DNA of 64,000 nucleotides from contig NZ_FOMZ01000016.1 in assembly GCF_900112765.1 (NCBI RefSeq), positions 59,329 through 123,328 on the forward strand. The letters run 5' to 3'. This DNA comes from Actinopolyspora alba (GTDB lineage Bacteria; Actinomycetota; Actinomycetes; Mycobacteriales; Pseudonocardiaceae). The notes under the pieces are model-generated. The model saw nothing but the letters and a program-made list of their open reading frames with translations, made no database searches and was not told the origin of the DNA. Shown one piece after another: positions 8,012-16,609 of the stretch (the stretch's first letter is position 1; the number at the start of each line of letters is the position of its first letter). The translations under genes and the position numbers were made by a program.

Positions 8012-10300
8012 TCATCGCCTCCTGTCTGATGCGTTGATGTCGTTGACGACGTGGGCCAGCACGCGCCCGCCGCGCCGGTCGATGACCAGCTCGTCGGGCA
8101 TCCCCTCGGTCACCGCCTGGCGCAGCGCGGCCAGCAGCTCCGGCGAGACCGCCGTGTCCTGCTCCCGCGCCGAACGTGGTTCGGGGGTGGGCATGGTCGC
8201 GGCCGCGGAGGCCATGTCGCGGGTGGCCGCCTCGACCGAGCCGGTGTTGGCGTCGATCCCGACGGCCAGCCCTTCCGGGACCCACTGGCCCAGCTCGGCC
8301 ATCACCTTCGAGGGCGAGCTGATGCCGAGCACGTCGGCGACCGGTCCGGGAACGATGTTGGACACCAGTCCCTTGATCTTGCGGCCGACCCAGCCGGCCA
8401 TGGACTTGATGCCGTCCCAGAGTCCGCGGATGATGTCGCGCCCGGCATCCAGCAGCAGCGAACCCAGGTTGCCCAGCGCGGACAGGATGCGGTCCGGTAG
8501 GCCGCGCACCCATACGACCAGCTCAGCGGCCTTGCGCACGGCCCAGTCGTAGGCCGACTGGAACGCGTTTCGGACCGCGCGCCACACGGCACGACCGGCT
8601 CCGGTCACCGTGTCGACGATCCAGCCCCACGCCTTCGCCACCCAGTCGGAAACTGCTCGCCACGCCTTGACCGTCCACCTTTTCACGCGGTCCCAGTTGG
8701 CGATGATCAACGCGACCAGGGCAATGACAGCAGCGATGACCCAGCCGACCGGGCCCATCGCGACCAGCCAGGACGCGGCCATGACCACGGCCCGGGCCAT
8801 GGCTCCGGCTGCCATGATCGCCCACTGGGCCACCACCCGGGCGGCCATGACCGTCATCTGCGCCAGCGCGCGGCTGGCCATCAACACGAACTGTGCTGTC
8901 ACCCGGGCGGCCATGATCGTGGTTTTCGCGATTGCCCGGGCGGCCATCACTGCGAATCGTGCCGCCACCCGGGCGGTGAACCGGGCAACGCTGGCCGTGG
9001 CAGCTCCGATCGCGCTCTTGAGTCTGTCGAGTCCTTTCAGGATGCGGTTGACCGCTTTTCCCTGGGTCGTCGCGCTGGTGAGGAACGCTCCACCGAGCCG
9101 GCCCAGCACTGCGATCAGCGGGGAGAACTTCTTGATCAGCACTCCGGCCACCAGGCTCGCAGCGAGGAAACCCGTGACCACCTGCTGCACCGGTGCCGGT
9201 AGTGCGGTGAACCAGGAGACGACGTCGGCTACGGCAGAGGCCACGATCGGCAGCATCGTGGCCAGGTGCCCGGAGATCATCTGCAGCACCTGGAAGACCT
9301 GCGCGAGCTGCTCCTGCCCCTCGGCGGAGTTGGCCCAGGTGGCGAACTGGTCGCTCAGCTGCACCAACGTGGCCAGGAAGTCGCCGCCGCTGGCATCAGC
9401 CGCGGACAACATCGCTTTCAGCCCCGAGCCGACGTTACCGGCGATGGTGCCCAGCTGCCGCAGCGTCTCCAACCCGGAGTGCATCCACTCCTCGAGCTGG
9501 CCGGACTCGCGGGCAGCGGAGACGAAATCGGCGAACCGTTGCGCCGCGTCCCCGGCGCCGCCGGTGACGTCCGCCAGGACCGAGGAGCCCACGGCCGCGA
9601 TGTCGCGCAGCGCCGACAGCAGCGGTTCGACCGCGTCGGTGGTGTTGTCCAGCGTCGTCTGGGTGTCGGCCAGAATGGCCTCCACGTCGGAAACCGTCTG
9701 GGCCTGCTGCAGAAACCCGCTGGCTTCCATGGCCGCGTCGTTGAACGAGCCGGCGAGAGCGGTCATGCCGGTGTTCAGCACCGGAATGTAGGTCGATCCC
9801 AGCGTCTCGATCTCGCCGGAGACTCCGGCGAAGGCGGACTGCTGCACACTGTCGGCCAGCCCGGACCACTCGTCGGACAGGGCCCGCACTTCGCGCGCCG
9901 CCGCGGCCGCGTTCGGGGACAGCTGCGCCACCGATTCGGCGAACTTCTCCGGATCGTCCATGTTCGACAGCGCGTCGCCGAACCCGGACGTGGCCACCGC
10001 CAGGGTGCCCATCGCGGCCCCGCCGGCCGCGGCCGCGCCGGGCAGCATCCACAGCGCCCCGGCCGCCGGCACCACCGCCGCGGTCAACCCGCTGGCGGAA
10101 TTGGCCAGCGACGCGAACGCAGCATACTTGCCCACCCGCGACAGGGACTTACCGAACGAGGCGACCTTCTTCGACGTCGCGTCGACGTCGCTGCGGAACC
10201 GTGACAGCCGCCTCTCGGCACGGCCGATGCTGTTGGTGAAGTCGCCCTCGTCCATGCCCAGCGAGACGAGCAACCTTTGCAGGGTGGCCACGAGCACCAC
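8012..10300 (-). CDS. Tail tape measure protein
   Basis: 762 aa, the longest helical/hydrophobic gene product after the tail chaperones. The N-terminus is a coiled coil (residues 20-55), followed by Ala/Gly-rich hydrophobic segments, a heptad-rich centre, a striking 11-residue tandem repeat (449-514) and a membrane-like helix at about 516-535. The C-terminus has the conserved IIRGLWDGIKSM region and the GPVADVLGISSPSKVM motif common in actinophage tape measures. At roughly 1.5 angstrom per residue the tail would be about 115 nm (inference). Confidence 0.92.
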   Translation of the reverse strand: MVLVATLQRLLVSLGMDEGDFTNSIGRAERRLSRFRSDVDATSKKVASFGKSLSRVGKYAAFASLANSASGLTAAVVPAAGALWMLPGAAAAGGAAMGTLAVATSGFGDALSNMDDPEKFAESVAQLSPNAAAAAREVRALSDEWSGLADSVQQSAFAGVSGEIETLGSTYIPVLNTGMTALAGSFNDAAMEASGFLQQAQTVSDVEAILADTQTTLDNTTDAVEPLLSALRDIAAVGSSVLADVTGGAGDAAQRFADFVSAARESGQLEEWMHSGLETLRQLGTIAGNVGSGLKAMLSAADASGGDFLATLVQLSDQFATWANSAEGQEQLAQVFQVLQMISGHLATMLPIVASAVADVVSWFTALPAPVQQVVTGFLAASLVAGVLIKKFSPLIAVLGRLGGAFLTSATTQGKAVNRILKGLDRLKSAIGAATASVARFTARVAARFAVMAARAIAKTTIMAARVTAQFVLMASRALAQMTVMAARVVAQWAIMAAGAMARAVVMAASWLVAMGPVGWVIAAVIALVALIIANWDRVKRWTVKAWRAVSDWVAKAWGWIVDTVTGAGRAVWRAVRNAFQSAYDWAVRKAAELVVWVRGLPDRILSALGNLGSLLLDAGRDIIRGLWDGIKSMAGWVGRKIKGLVSNIVPGPVADVLGISSPSKVMAELGQWVPEGLAVGIDANTGSVEAATRDMASAAATMPTPEPRSAREQDTAVSPELLAALRQAVTEGMPDELVIDRRGGRVLAHVVNDINASDRRR
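8759..8956 (-). repeat. Six tandem 11-residue repeats inside the tape measure
   Basis: Codons 449-514 encode six consecutive 11-mers, for example FAVMAARAIAK, TTIMAARVTAQ, FVLMASRALAQ and MTVMAARVVAQ, with consensus xxvMAaRaxAq. The DNA shows a matching 33-bp period around the codons for MAA. Confidence 0.9.
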
Positions 10301-10309
10301 CCCCTCGCG

Positions 10310-10654
10310 CTATGTTGTGTGGTTCGTGCCGCCCAGCCGGGCGGTGATCGCCTTGGCCTGGGCGAACATCTCGTCCGCGGTCTGCTGCCGCGTCGCCATG
10401 GCCTTGTCCCACTGCGGCAGGAACTCGGCCGGTTTCTTCGGGGGGCCTTTACTGCGGTTGGCGTTGGTGATCGCGGCAGTGATCATGGCCGCGTGCACGT
10501 CGCCCCGAGCTCCGCCGAGCGGTCCCTCGAGGCGTTCGAACGCCTGCCACTCGGCAAGCTCGCGAGCGGTGATGCGAGTTAGGAGTTCGTCGACGGTGTA
10601 TCCGAGGTGCGCGGCCAGGCGAAAGGCGAACCTCCGGCCTGGCCGCGTCCTCAT
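10310..10654 (-). CDS. Tail assembly chaperone, downstream (T-like) part
   Basis: 114 aa; RITARELAEWQAFERLEGPLG matches the phage tail assembly protein T pattern. The ATG overlaps the stop of the upstream chaperone as ATGA, right after a GGGGGAA run, so it is most likely made as a -1 frameshift fusion (G-T) in addition to, or instead of, independent initiation. The product helps load tail tube subunits on the tape measure encoded next. Confidence 0.82.
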   Translation of the reverse strand: MRTRPGRRFAFRLAAHLGYTVDELLTRITARELAEWQAFERLEGPLGGARGDVHAAMITAAITNANRSKGPPKKPAEFLPQWDKAMATRQQTADEMFAQAKAITARLGGTNHTT

Positions 10655-11028
10655 TCCCCCGTGAGTTCGTCCACGTCCTTGTCGGACATGCCGGAGACCC
10701 GCTGGGCCACGGTGAAGATCGCATCCAACGCAGCGGCGTTCTTGCCCGACAGCGCCTCGAGATCGGTCTCGGCGAACAGCCGCCGGCCCTGCTCGTCGAC
10801 CACCGACGCGGCCACCACCCGCGCCCGCAGGTTGTCGAGCTTGGCCTTGCCGTCCTTGCCGATCATGTGCGCTTCGATGCGGTCGCGCTCTTTACCGGTG
10901 AGGCTGGTGACGCGCACCGTCCCGTCCCACTGGGGCACCGACACGATCTCGGTGACCTCGTCGTCGCAGGCCAGGATCGCCTCACGGGTGAGCAATGTCG
11001 ACTCGGCGCTCTGGTCGGTGGTGGTCAT
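10651..11028 (-). CDS. Tail assembly chaperone, upstream (G-like) part
   Basis: 125 aa, helical and acidic, located between the tail tube and tape-measure genes, the diagnostic position of gpG-like chaperones. Its last codons run into the slippery GGGGGAA. The start overlaps the end of the tail tube gene. It acts in tail assembly and is not expected in the virion. Confidence 0.8.
   Translation of the reverse strand: MTTTDQSAESTLLTREAILACDDEVTEIVSVPQWDGTVRVTSLTGKERDRIEAHMIGKDGKAKLDNLRARVVAASVVDEQGRRLFAETDLEALSGKNAAALDAIFTVAQRVSGMSDKDVDELTGE
10654..10660 (-). other. Probable -1 programmed ribosomal frameshift site
   Basis: On the coding strand the upstream chaperone ends ACG GGG GAA TGA. Slipping back one base on GGGGGAA gives GGG GGA ATG AGG and enters the downstream chaperone frame exactly, giving a fusion of about 240 aa. 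Frameshifting at this gene pair is conserved in long-tailed phages. Confidence 0.65.
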
Positions 11029-11444
11029 GCGGGGGCTCCTTCGAACGTTTCGGGCTTACCGGAGACCTGCAGGGTGACCTCGCAGGCGAGCTTGTCGTCG
11101 GTGGGCGCTTCCGGGGAGAACCCGGTCATGATCGCGCCGAAGGTCATGTAGCCGATCGAATTCGGCCAGACGATGCGCCACGGCCGCGGGTCGTCCTGGT
11201 CGTACTCGGCCAGCAGCGTGTCGTGTTCGCGCGGGTCGTAGTTCAGCTCGAGCGATACTTCGCCGCCGTTTTTCAAGCCGCCCCTGAATTCCTGCCACCC
11301 ACCGGGGGAATCGTGGGCGGTGACGTCGACGGTTTCGCGTTCCGTTTCCGGGCCGCCGACGTTGGTCACGTTCGCAATCGGGGTGTAGGCCCCGGCCCCG
11401 TCGCCGAGTTCGGCGATCACCCCGAAGCCGTTCAGTCCCGCCAT
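11025..11444 (-). CDS. Major tail (tube) protein
   Basis: 139 aa. Shows the tail-tube pattern: N-terminal FGVIAELGDGAGAYTPIANVTNV, the ETVDVTAHDSPGGWQEFRGGLKNGGEVSLEL loop-strand region, and a C-terminal strand ending LQVSGKPE. It polymerises around the tape measure. It sits between the tail terminator and the chaperone genes, as expected. Confidence 0.9.
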   Translation of the reverse strand: MAGLNGFGVIAELGDGAGAYTPIANVTNVGGPETERETVDVTAHDSPGGWQEFRGGLKNGGEVSLELNYDPREHDTLLAEYDQDDPRPWRIVWPNSIGYMTFGAIMTGFSPEAPTDDKLACEVTLQVSGKPETFEGAPA

Positions 11445-11455
11445 GGGAACTCTCC

Positions 11456-11902
11456 TTACTGCTCGTCGACGCCGGCGAGGTCCAGCTCGCCAGCGGTGGT
11501 GGTCTTGTCGCGGGTCAACCGCGCCTCGTAGCGGGCGATGCCGTGCCGCAACGTGGGGTCCGGGTCGCGCTGGTACTGCCGGTTCTGCACCGTGATGCCC
11601 ACGTCCCGGTAGCCGTCCACGGTCGGGCGGGTGCGGTGCAACGCGCGATCAGCCGCGTCCAGGATTCGGGCGGTCTCGCGGTAGCCGCGATATTTCGACC
11701 ACGCGTGCATCGTCACGGTGACGATCGAGCCGACCGTGGTGTGCGAGTCCGCGGCGTCCTCGGTGAACTCGCCGAGCACCAGATACGGCGGCTCGGCCGC
11801 CTCGGGAACCTCGTCGTAGACGTCGCAGCCCAGCTCAGCCAGCGCGGTCGAGTCGGCCAGCCTCCGATAGACCGTGTGCTGCAGCGGTTCGATGGCGCTC
11901 AT
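11456..11902 (-). CDS. Tail completion/terminator protein (DUF3168-like)
   Basis: 148 aa. LADSTALAELGCDVYDEVPEAAEPPYLVLGE is the typical N-terminal pattern of DUF3168/HK97 gp10-neighbour tail terminators, followed by a short MHAWSKYRGYRETARI helix. Predicted to cap the tail tube at the head end. Overlaps the gp10-like gene by 4 nt. Confidence 0.8.
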   Translation of the reverse strand: MSAIEPLQHTVYRRLADSTALAELGCDVYDEVPEAAEPPYLVLGEFTEDAADSHTTVGSIVTVTMHAWSKYRGYRETARILDAADRALHRTRPTVDGYRDVGITVQNRQYQRDPDPTLRHGIARYEARLTRDKTTTAGELDLAGVDEQ

Positions 11903-12258
11903 GGCAGCCTCGTCTCCACCGCGGCCCGGACGTAGCGCACGATGTCCCCGCGGTGGGCAGTAAACGCTGGGAGCAGGAACGGCTGGGCCGGGGTATCGCT
12001 GGTGCCGTTTTCGACCAGGTGCCCATAGAACGGACCATTATGGGTGCCCACCGAAAACGACAGGCTCCGTTTCTGGACCTGCACGGTGATGCCGCGCTTG
12101 AGCCGGCCGGTGCGGTCGGGAACCCGCGAGCGGGCATCGGCCTGCACCGCCTCGCCCCAGGCTTGTCCCGCCTCGGCGGCGATCTCCGGGGCCTGGTGGC
12201 GCAGCCGGCGCAGCTGGTGATGCAGCCGCTTGTCGCCACGCAGCGTCGCTCTGGCCAT
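11899..12258 (-). CDS. HK97 gp10-like head-tail connector
   Basis: 119 aa, basic. An N-terminal helical segment is followed by ARSRVPDRTGRLKRGITVQ and the short VGTHNGPFYGHLVENGT strand region, characteristic of the HK97-gp10/minor capsid connector family. Predicted to help join head and tail. Confidence 0.85.
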   Translation of the reverse strand: MARATLRGDKRLHHQLRRLRHQAPEIAAEAGQAWGEAVQADARSRVPDRTGRLKRGITVQVQKRSLSFSVGTHNGPFYGHLVENGTSDTPAQPFLLPAFTAHRGDIVRYVRAAVETRLP

Positions 12259-12272
12259 AGCGGACCCTCCCT

Positions 12273-12608
12273 TCAGCGCGGTAGGCGCAGCACGGCCAGC
12301 TCGATGCCGGTGGCCGCGTCGTAGGACAGCGCGGCCCGCCGGCTGGCCGGATCGCGGTAGAGCTCGTCGACCATCGGCACGGCCGCCACGCCGTCGGCGG
12401 CCACGCTGCGGGTCACGTCGTCGACCGCCACTCCGCGCACCGTCACCGGCGTGGTGATCGTGACCGTGTGCGCGGCGGTGTCGGTGTTGCGGATCAGCAG
12501 CACCAGGCCGCGTCCGGTGGGAACCTCGTCGCCACCGGATGCGGCCGCGGTCCAGGTCAGCCCGTCCGTGCCGGCGGCCGCCAGCTCCTGGGCCTCCACA
12601 GTGGCCAT
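12273..12608 (-). CDS. Small beta-rich virion protein
   Basis: 111 aa, no named family. Predicted beta-sandwich (LIRNTDTAAHTVTITTPVTVRG). Similar small proteins sit among head-tail joining genes of actinophages and may decorate the capsid or complete the connector. Confidence 0.6.
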   Translation of the reverse strand: MATVEAQELAAAGTDGLTWTAAASGGDEVPTGRGLVLLIRNTDTAAHTVTITTPVTVRGVAVDDVTRSVAADGVAAVPMVDELYRDPASRRAALSYDAATGIELAVLRLPR

Positions 12609-12618
12609 CGGTTTCTCC

Positions 12619-12945
12619 TTACGGTTGTGTGCTGGTGCAGCTCGCTTTGCGGTAGATCGGCACGCTCGGTTCGACCACGGCGGCCACCTCGAGCACCAGC
12701 CCGCGCAGGGACAGCCGGTCGCCGCGGCGCACGTCGGCGTCCGGCTGCAGGTACACGTCGTGACTGACCTGGGCTTCGGACCGGTCGGCGGTGGTCTGCT
12801 CGGCCGGGTGCGGCTGCGACAGCCGGGCGGGCTCGGTGCCCACCTGCTGCCACGTCTGGGTCCAGCCGCCGGCCCCGTCCGGGGTGGAGACTGAGCGCTC
12901 GACCGTGGCGGTCTCGATCAGCCGGTGGGTGATGCCGCGCCTCAT
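12619..12945 (-). CDS. Head closure/head-tail adaptor protein
   Basis: 108 aa; layout of the phage head-tail joining family (SPP1 gp16-like): N-terminal RLIETATVERS, a central beta barrel around DVYLQPDADVRRGDRLSL, and GLVLEVAAV. Overlaps the preceding connector gene by 4 nt. Confidence 0.78.
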   Translation of the reverse strand: MRRGITHRLIETATVERSVSTPDGAGGWTQTWQQVGTEPARLSQPHPAEQTTADRSEAQVSHDVYLQPDADVRRGDRLSLRGLVLEVAAVVEPSVPIYRKASCTSTQP

Positions 12946-13535
12946 CGGGTGCCCACCATGCCCGCGCTGTTACCGAACCGTGCGGCGATGCGGGACCGCA
13001 GCCGGTCGGACAGTTCGACCTCGGTCGTCTTGCCGTCGTTGTCGTAGTTGACCGAGTAGTCCCCGATGCGTTCGCTGGTGACGGTGTCCACCGTCAGCGC
13101 GGACCCGTCCGGGGCGGAGCGGTAGGCCATCAGCGTGGTGGCCGCGATCCGGCACACCAGGTGCACCAGATCCTCCGGCACGGTGGGCAGCCCGTGGGTG
13201 TAGGTCACCGTGACCACGCCTGGACCGTGCTGCGGTAGCCAGCCGGCCCGGCGCCACAGCGTGCCGGCGACCAGGCGCCAGTCGGACACCGTCTGCCCGT
13301 CGAGGGCCACCTCGGTGACCGTCTCCACCGGTGGGGCCGGCAGCCGCAGCCACGGACCGGACGGGGCTTCCACCTCCACGGTGGAGGTGGTCTGGCTGAT
13401 CGGGCAGCCGGCCGCGTCCCGAATCTCCGCACTGGCCGCGGCCAACGCCGTCTCCACCACCCGCGTCTCGCTGGAGTCGACGGTGACGCCGCGGTCGTCC
13501 AGATCGGCGACCGTGGCCAGCGGGGGCAACGCCAT
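12942..13535 (-). CDS. Head-tail connector (gp6/gp15-like)
   Basis: 197 aa. The helical N-terminus with LATVADLDDRG and AALAAASAEIRDAAG, then a beta region and a GPGVVTVTYTHGLPTVPEDLVHLVCRIA segment, is typical of gp6/gp15-like adaptors bound to the portal. Confidence 0.8.
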   Translation of the reverse strand: MALPPLATVADLDDRGVTVDSSETRVVETALAAASAEIRDAAGCPISQTTSTVEVEAPSGPWLRLPAPPVETVTEVALDGQTVSDWRLVAGTLWRRAGWLPQHGPGVVTVTYTHGLPTVPEDLVHLVCRIAATTLMAYRSAPDGSALTVDTVTSERIGDYSVNYDNDGKTTEVELSDRLRSRIAARFGNSAGMVGTR

Positions 13536-13544
13536 AATGCCCCC

Positions 13545-13898
13545 TCACGCCTCGTCGGCGAGGTCGATCAAGTCCTGCTTGGTGTAGGACTCGACCTCGG
13601 CGCGCGGCACACCCAGCGCACCGACGACGTAGGAGATCCAGTCGGACTTCGCGGCGGACTGGGCCGGACGATCCGGCGCGGCAGCGGTGTCCGCCTCGTC
13701 CCCGGTCTCCTCGGTGACGGTGCCGTCAGCGTGGTCGGGGTCGGTCTTCTCGGTGTCGCCCGGGCGTTCGAGGACTGTCCACTCCCCGTCGGCCACGCGC
13801 CGGCGGAACGTGCGCTCGTCCACCCCACGGGACGGGACCTGCACGGCGAACACCGCGCCGAGCGGGCCTCTCACGCGGTACCATCTCGGTTCGCTCAT
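13545..13898 (-). CDS. Small acidic protein next to the coat gene
   Basis: 117 aa from the ATG at 13898; the frame stays open further upstream, but that stretch runs inside the coat gene and is a shadow. The N-terminus WYRVRGPLGAVFAVQVPSRGVDERTFRRRVADGEW is a compact fold also seen beside coat genes in related phages. The middle is Asp/Glu/Thr-rich and disordered, and the C-terminus (VPRAEVESYTKQDLIDLAD) looks like a SAP/Rho-N-type helix pair. Role unknown. Confidence 0.65.
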   Translation of the reverse strand: MSEPRWYRVRGPLGAVFAVQVPSRGVDERTFRRRVADGEWTVLERPGDTEKTDPDHADGTVTEETGDEADTAAAPDRPAQSAAKSDWISYVVGALGVPRAEVESYTKQDLIDLADEA

Positions 13899-13912
13899 CC
13901 TCGGCTCCCTGG

Positions 13913-14764
13913 TCACAGCGTCACGTCGCAGGTCACGAGCGCGGTCGGACGGATGACCTTCGCGCCGTAGAGGTGCAGCCCCTTCAGCCCGTCGGAGAAG
14001 CGCTTCTCCAGCCGCATCGCCTCGACGTTGTTGATCTGCTCGGCATACGAGGTGGCCATCGCGTGGCCGGCGATGACGGTCTTGCCGCTGGACGCACCGG
14101 CCGGGGCGTTGTTGCTCAGTAACACGTCGAACCCGAACGCGCGGCCGACCATGCCGTTGCGCAGGGCCTGGGTACTGCCGGACGCGTCGGCCCGCACGAA
14201 CTGGTCCGAGCTCAGCAGCGAGCCGTGGATCGCCGGAGTGATGGCCACCCACCGGCCCTGGCTGGGCACGTTCTCCTCGTCCAGGCGCACCTTCATGTCG
14301 ATCAGCAGCTGCACCAGCTCGCTCGTGGTCGCCCCGGTGGTGCCGTCACCGACGGCGGTGAGCTGATTCGACGCGGCCACACCGGCCTGCATCGTGGTGG
14401 CCAGGAACGCGTCCGCGGTGTCGGACAGCACGTAGGCGGCCTCGCTGGCGGCCTCGTCCATGACGCCGCCGCGGGCCTGCCGGGACTCGATGTCGTCGAC
14501 TTCGAACGCGAAGTACTTCGACTGGTCAATCGCCAGGGTTCGGGATTCGTCCGAGACCTCTTCGACGGTGATGTCGGTGTGGGCGGTGTAGGTGCCCACG
14601 GTCGGCCGCACCACGTTGGTGATGCGCACGGAGTCGCCGTAGTTGCTGATCTCGCCTTCGTAGTTGCGGTTGACCGTGCTGGACTGCGCATACACCAGCG
14701 AGTTCTTCAGCGAGGTCAACAGCTGCGCGGACCAGACTTCCGGGATGAAGTTGGTGATGGCCAT
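13913..14764 (-). CDS. Major capsid protein, P22 coat type
   Basis: 283 aa. The N-terminus MAITNFIPEVWSAQLLTSLKNSLVYA, the following GEISNYGDSVRI strand, and the FEVDDIESRQARGGVMDEA helix are characteristic of the P22-coat-like HK97-fold proteins of actinophages. It ends with AMRLEKRFSDGLKGLHLYGAKVIRP. It follows the scaffold gene by 12 nt. Forms the icosahedral shell. Confidence 0.92.
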   Translation of the reverse strand: MAITNFIPEVWSAQLLTSLKNSLVYAQSSTVNRNYEGEISNYGDSVRITNVVRPTVGTYTAHTDITVEEVSDESRTLAIDQSKYFAFEVDDIESRQARGGVMDEAASEAAYVLSDTADAFLATTMQAGVAASNQLTAVGDGTTGATTSELVQLLIDMKVRLDEENVPSQGRWVAITPAIHGSLLSSDQFVRADASGSTQALRNGMVGRAFGFDVLLSNNAPAGASSGKTVIAGHAMATSYAEQINNVEAMRLEKRFSDGLKGLHLYGAKVIRPTALVTCDVTL

Positions 14765-14776
14765 GGTGGCCCCTCC

Positions 14777-15556
14777 TTAGTTCGCGCGCCCGAGAAGGTC
14801 GTTGAGACGGCCTTCCTTCTTGGCGGCAGTGATCTCTTCGGGACTCATCCGCTTCAGGTCGTCGCGAGTGAGCTGTTTCGGACCCGTGTTGCCCTTGCGG
14901 GCTCCGGAGTCCGCGGTGCCCTGGAATCGCTTACCGCCTTGCGCGGCCAGGTAGGGCTTGTTCGTGACGAGCTCGGTGATCGCCTCAGCGACCTCGTCGG
15001 AATCGATGTCGCCGGACTCGTCGACCTCGAACTGTTCGAGGTCGAGGAACCGGACCGCGTCAGCCGGATCGGCCAACTTTCCGGACGCGGCGGCCTTCAC
15101 CTCGGCCTTGATGATGCGGCGGTTGGCCTTGGCAGTGGCCTCCTTGTCCGCCTGACGGCGGACCTCCTCCGTATCTGTCTCACCGGTGCCGGTGCCGCTA
15201 GTGCTGGTGCTCTGCCGGGTCTGGGCCTGTTCCAGCTGCTCTTCCAGCTGCTTGCGCTTTTCCCGCTCGGACTTCCACTTGCCCTTCATGTCCTGCAGGG
15301 CCTTCTTTCCGGCGTCGCCGAGCGCGGACTGCCCGGACTGGTCACCGTCGTCACCGGTGCCGCCGTCATCGCCCTGGGCGCTGTTCCCGGCCTCACCGGT
15401 GTCGTCCTCGCCGGTCTCGGTGCCGGGGTCCTGGCCGGCCGGATCCTCCTCCGGAGCGGCGCCGGCCACGGGCCAGATCGGGCCGCGGCGGGTAAGTCCG
15501 AGCGCGGTCTCGCCGGTGACAGGATGCGTGGGCAGGATGTTGTCCTGTGTAGACAT
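14777..15556 (-). CDS. Capsid scaffold protein
   Basis: 259 aa, strongly acidic and disordered at the N-terminus (Gly/Asp/Glu/Gln-rich), then a coiled coil (KGKWKSEREKRKQLEEQLEQAQ, about residues 90-115) and a basic, Gly/Lys-containing C-terminus: the classic scaffold architecture, immediately upstream of the coat gene. Confidence 0.85.
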   Translation of the reverse strand: MSTQDNILPTHPVTGETALGLTRRGPIWPVAGAAPEEDPAGQDPGTETGEDDTGEAGNSAQGDDGGTGDDGDQSGQSALGDAGKKALQDMKGKWKSEREKRKQLEEQLEQAQTRQSTSTSGTGTGETDTEEVRRQADKEATAKANRRIIKAEVKAAASGKLADPADAVRFLDLEQFEVDESGDIDSDEVAEAITELVTNKPYLAAQGGKRFQGTADSGARKGNTGPKQLTRDDLKRMSPEEITAAKKEGRLNDLLGRAN

Positions 15557-15601
15557 ACTGATCTCCCCTTGCGGGACGTACGTGTGCGCGGTGCGCGCGG
15601 A

Positions 15602-16609
15602 TTACTGGCTACGCAGGTAGCCGTACTGACGCAGCAGCCGGATCGCGTGCTCGCGGTCCTCGGCGCGTGCGTAAATCTCCTCCGGCATGAGCCGGGGCGT
15701 CTGTGCGCTGCGGTAGCGCTGCCCGCTCTGCCGGGTCAGCTCGGAGTCGGAGCGCTGTTGCAGCGTGCCGTCCTCGCCGGTGCGGTAGCGGCCGAACTGG
15801 CCCCGTCGGGTGGTGCCCTCGGTGGTGGATCGCACCTGCTGGCCGTAGGCGGTGGCCGTGGTCATCCCGCGGCGGGCGTTGACGACCTGGCCCACATCGG
15901 CCCCGTCCCGGATCGCCTGCGCCCCTGCCTGTCCGAACGCTTTGGTCTGCTGGTCGCTGCTCATCTGCGCGAACAGGTCCCGTGGGTTGTTGTCGGGCCG
16001 GCGGCTGCGCCATTCTTCGGTGGTGACCGGCTGCATCGTGCAGTCGCAGCGCGGGTGCCGTAGGAAGTGGTCCGACCAGCGGTAGAGCCGTCCGGCGAGG
16101 ATGATGCACCGGCCGCAGGCCGGTAGCCCCACCACGCGTTCGTGCCCGGCGATTTCGGTGCGGGCGGCCATGCCCACCGAGTCGGCGGCACGCCCGGCGT
16201 CGGCCACCTGGGTACGCACCAGCAGATCGAGGAACGCGGCCCCGGAGGCCATCGAGGCGGCCAGGGACAGCCCCTGTTTGATCCGGGAGAGTGCCACCCA
16301 CGCGGGATACATCAGCATCCCGGACAGCAGCCGGCCGTCCGAGGAGTGCCCGGAGAACGCTTCCGGCACCACCTGGCCGTTGGAGTCGCTGGTGCCGAGC
16401 TGCTGGTTCAACCACGGCTCCGCCTGCCGAGCCGCAGTCACCTGCGCCTGGGTCAGCATCGCGACCACGGCCGCCAGCTGGGACGACCACGAGCCCTGAA
16501 TGTCGCCCGTATCCACGTCGGACCACATCCGCCCGGCTGCCCGGGCAGTAGTGGAAGCGAGTTCGCGTCGCTGCTGCTGGTGCTGCCGCGCCGCCGGTGA
16601 CGGACTCAC
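15602..16609 (-). CDS. MuF-like minor head protein
   Basis: 335 aa. Helical N-terminal half, then the Cys/His cluster of SPP1 gp7/MuF-like proteins: GLPACGRCIILAGRLY and, 20 residues later, HPRCDCTMQPV. Located between portal and scaffold, as usual. Overlaps the portal gene by 4 nt. Role in head assembly or DNA ejection inferred. Confidence 0.85.
   Translation of the reverse strand: MSPSPAARQHQQQRRELASTTARAAGRMWSDVDTGDIQGSWSSQLAAVVAMLTQAQVTAARQAEPWLNQQLGTSDSNGQVVPEAFSGHSSDGRLLSGMLMYPAWVALSRIKQGLSLAASMASGAAFLDLLVRTQVADAGRAADSVGMAARTEIAGHERVVGLPACGRCIILAGRLYRWSDHFLRHPRCDCTMQPVTTEEWRSRRPDNNPRDLFAQMSSDQQTKAFGQAGAQAIRDGADVGQVVNARRGMTTATAYGQQVRSTTEGTTRRGQFGRYRTGEDGTLQQRSDSELTRQSGQRYRSAQTPRLMPEEIYARAEDREHAIRLLRQYGYLRSQ

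Noticed and set aside
8759..8956. CRISPR-like array
   Set aside because: The regular 33-bp spacing is an in-frame protein repeat in the tape measure, without spacers or cas genes. No CRISPR array was seen anywhere in the window.
14225..16063. Long + strand open frame opposite the coat, scaffold and MuF genes
   Set aside because: It is a high-GC shadow: Gly/Val/Leu/Arg-rich low-complexity product with no motif, while the minus strand carries a recognisable head gene set.
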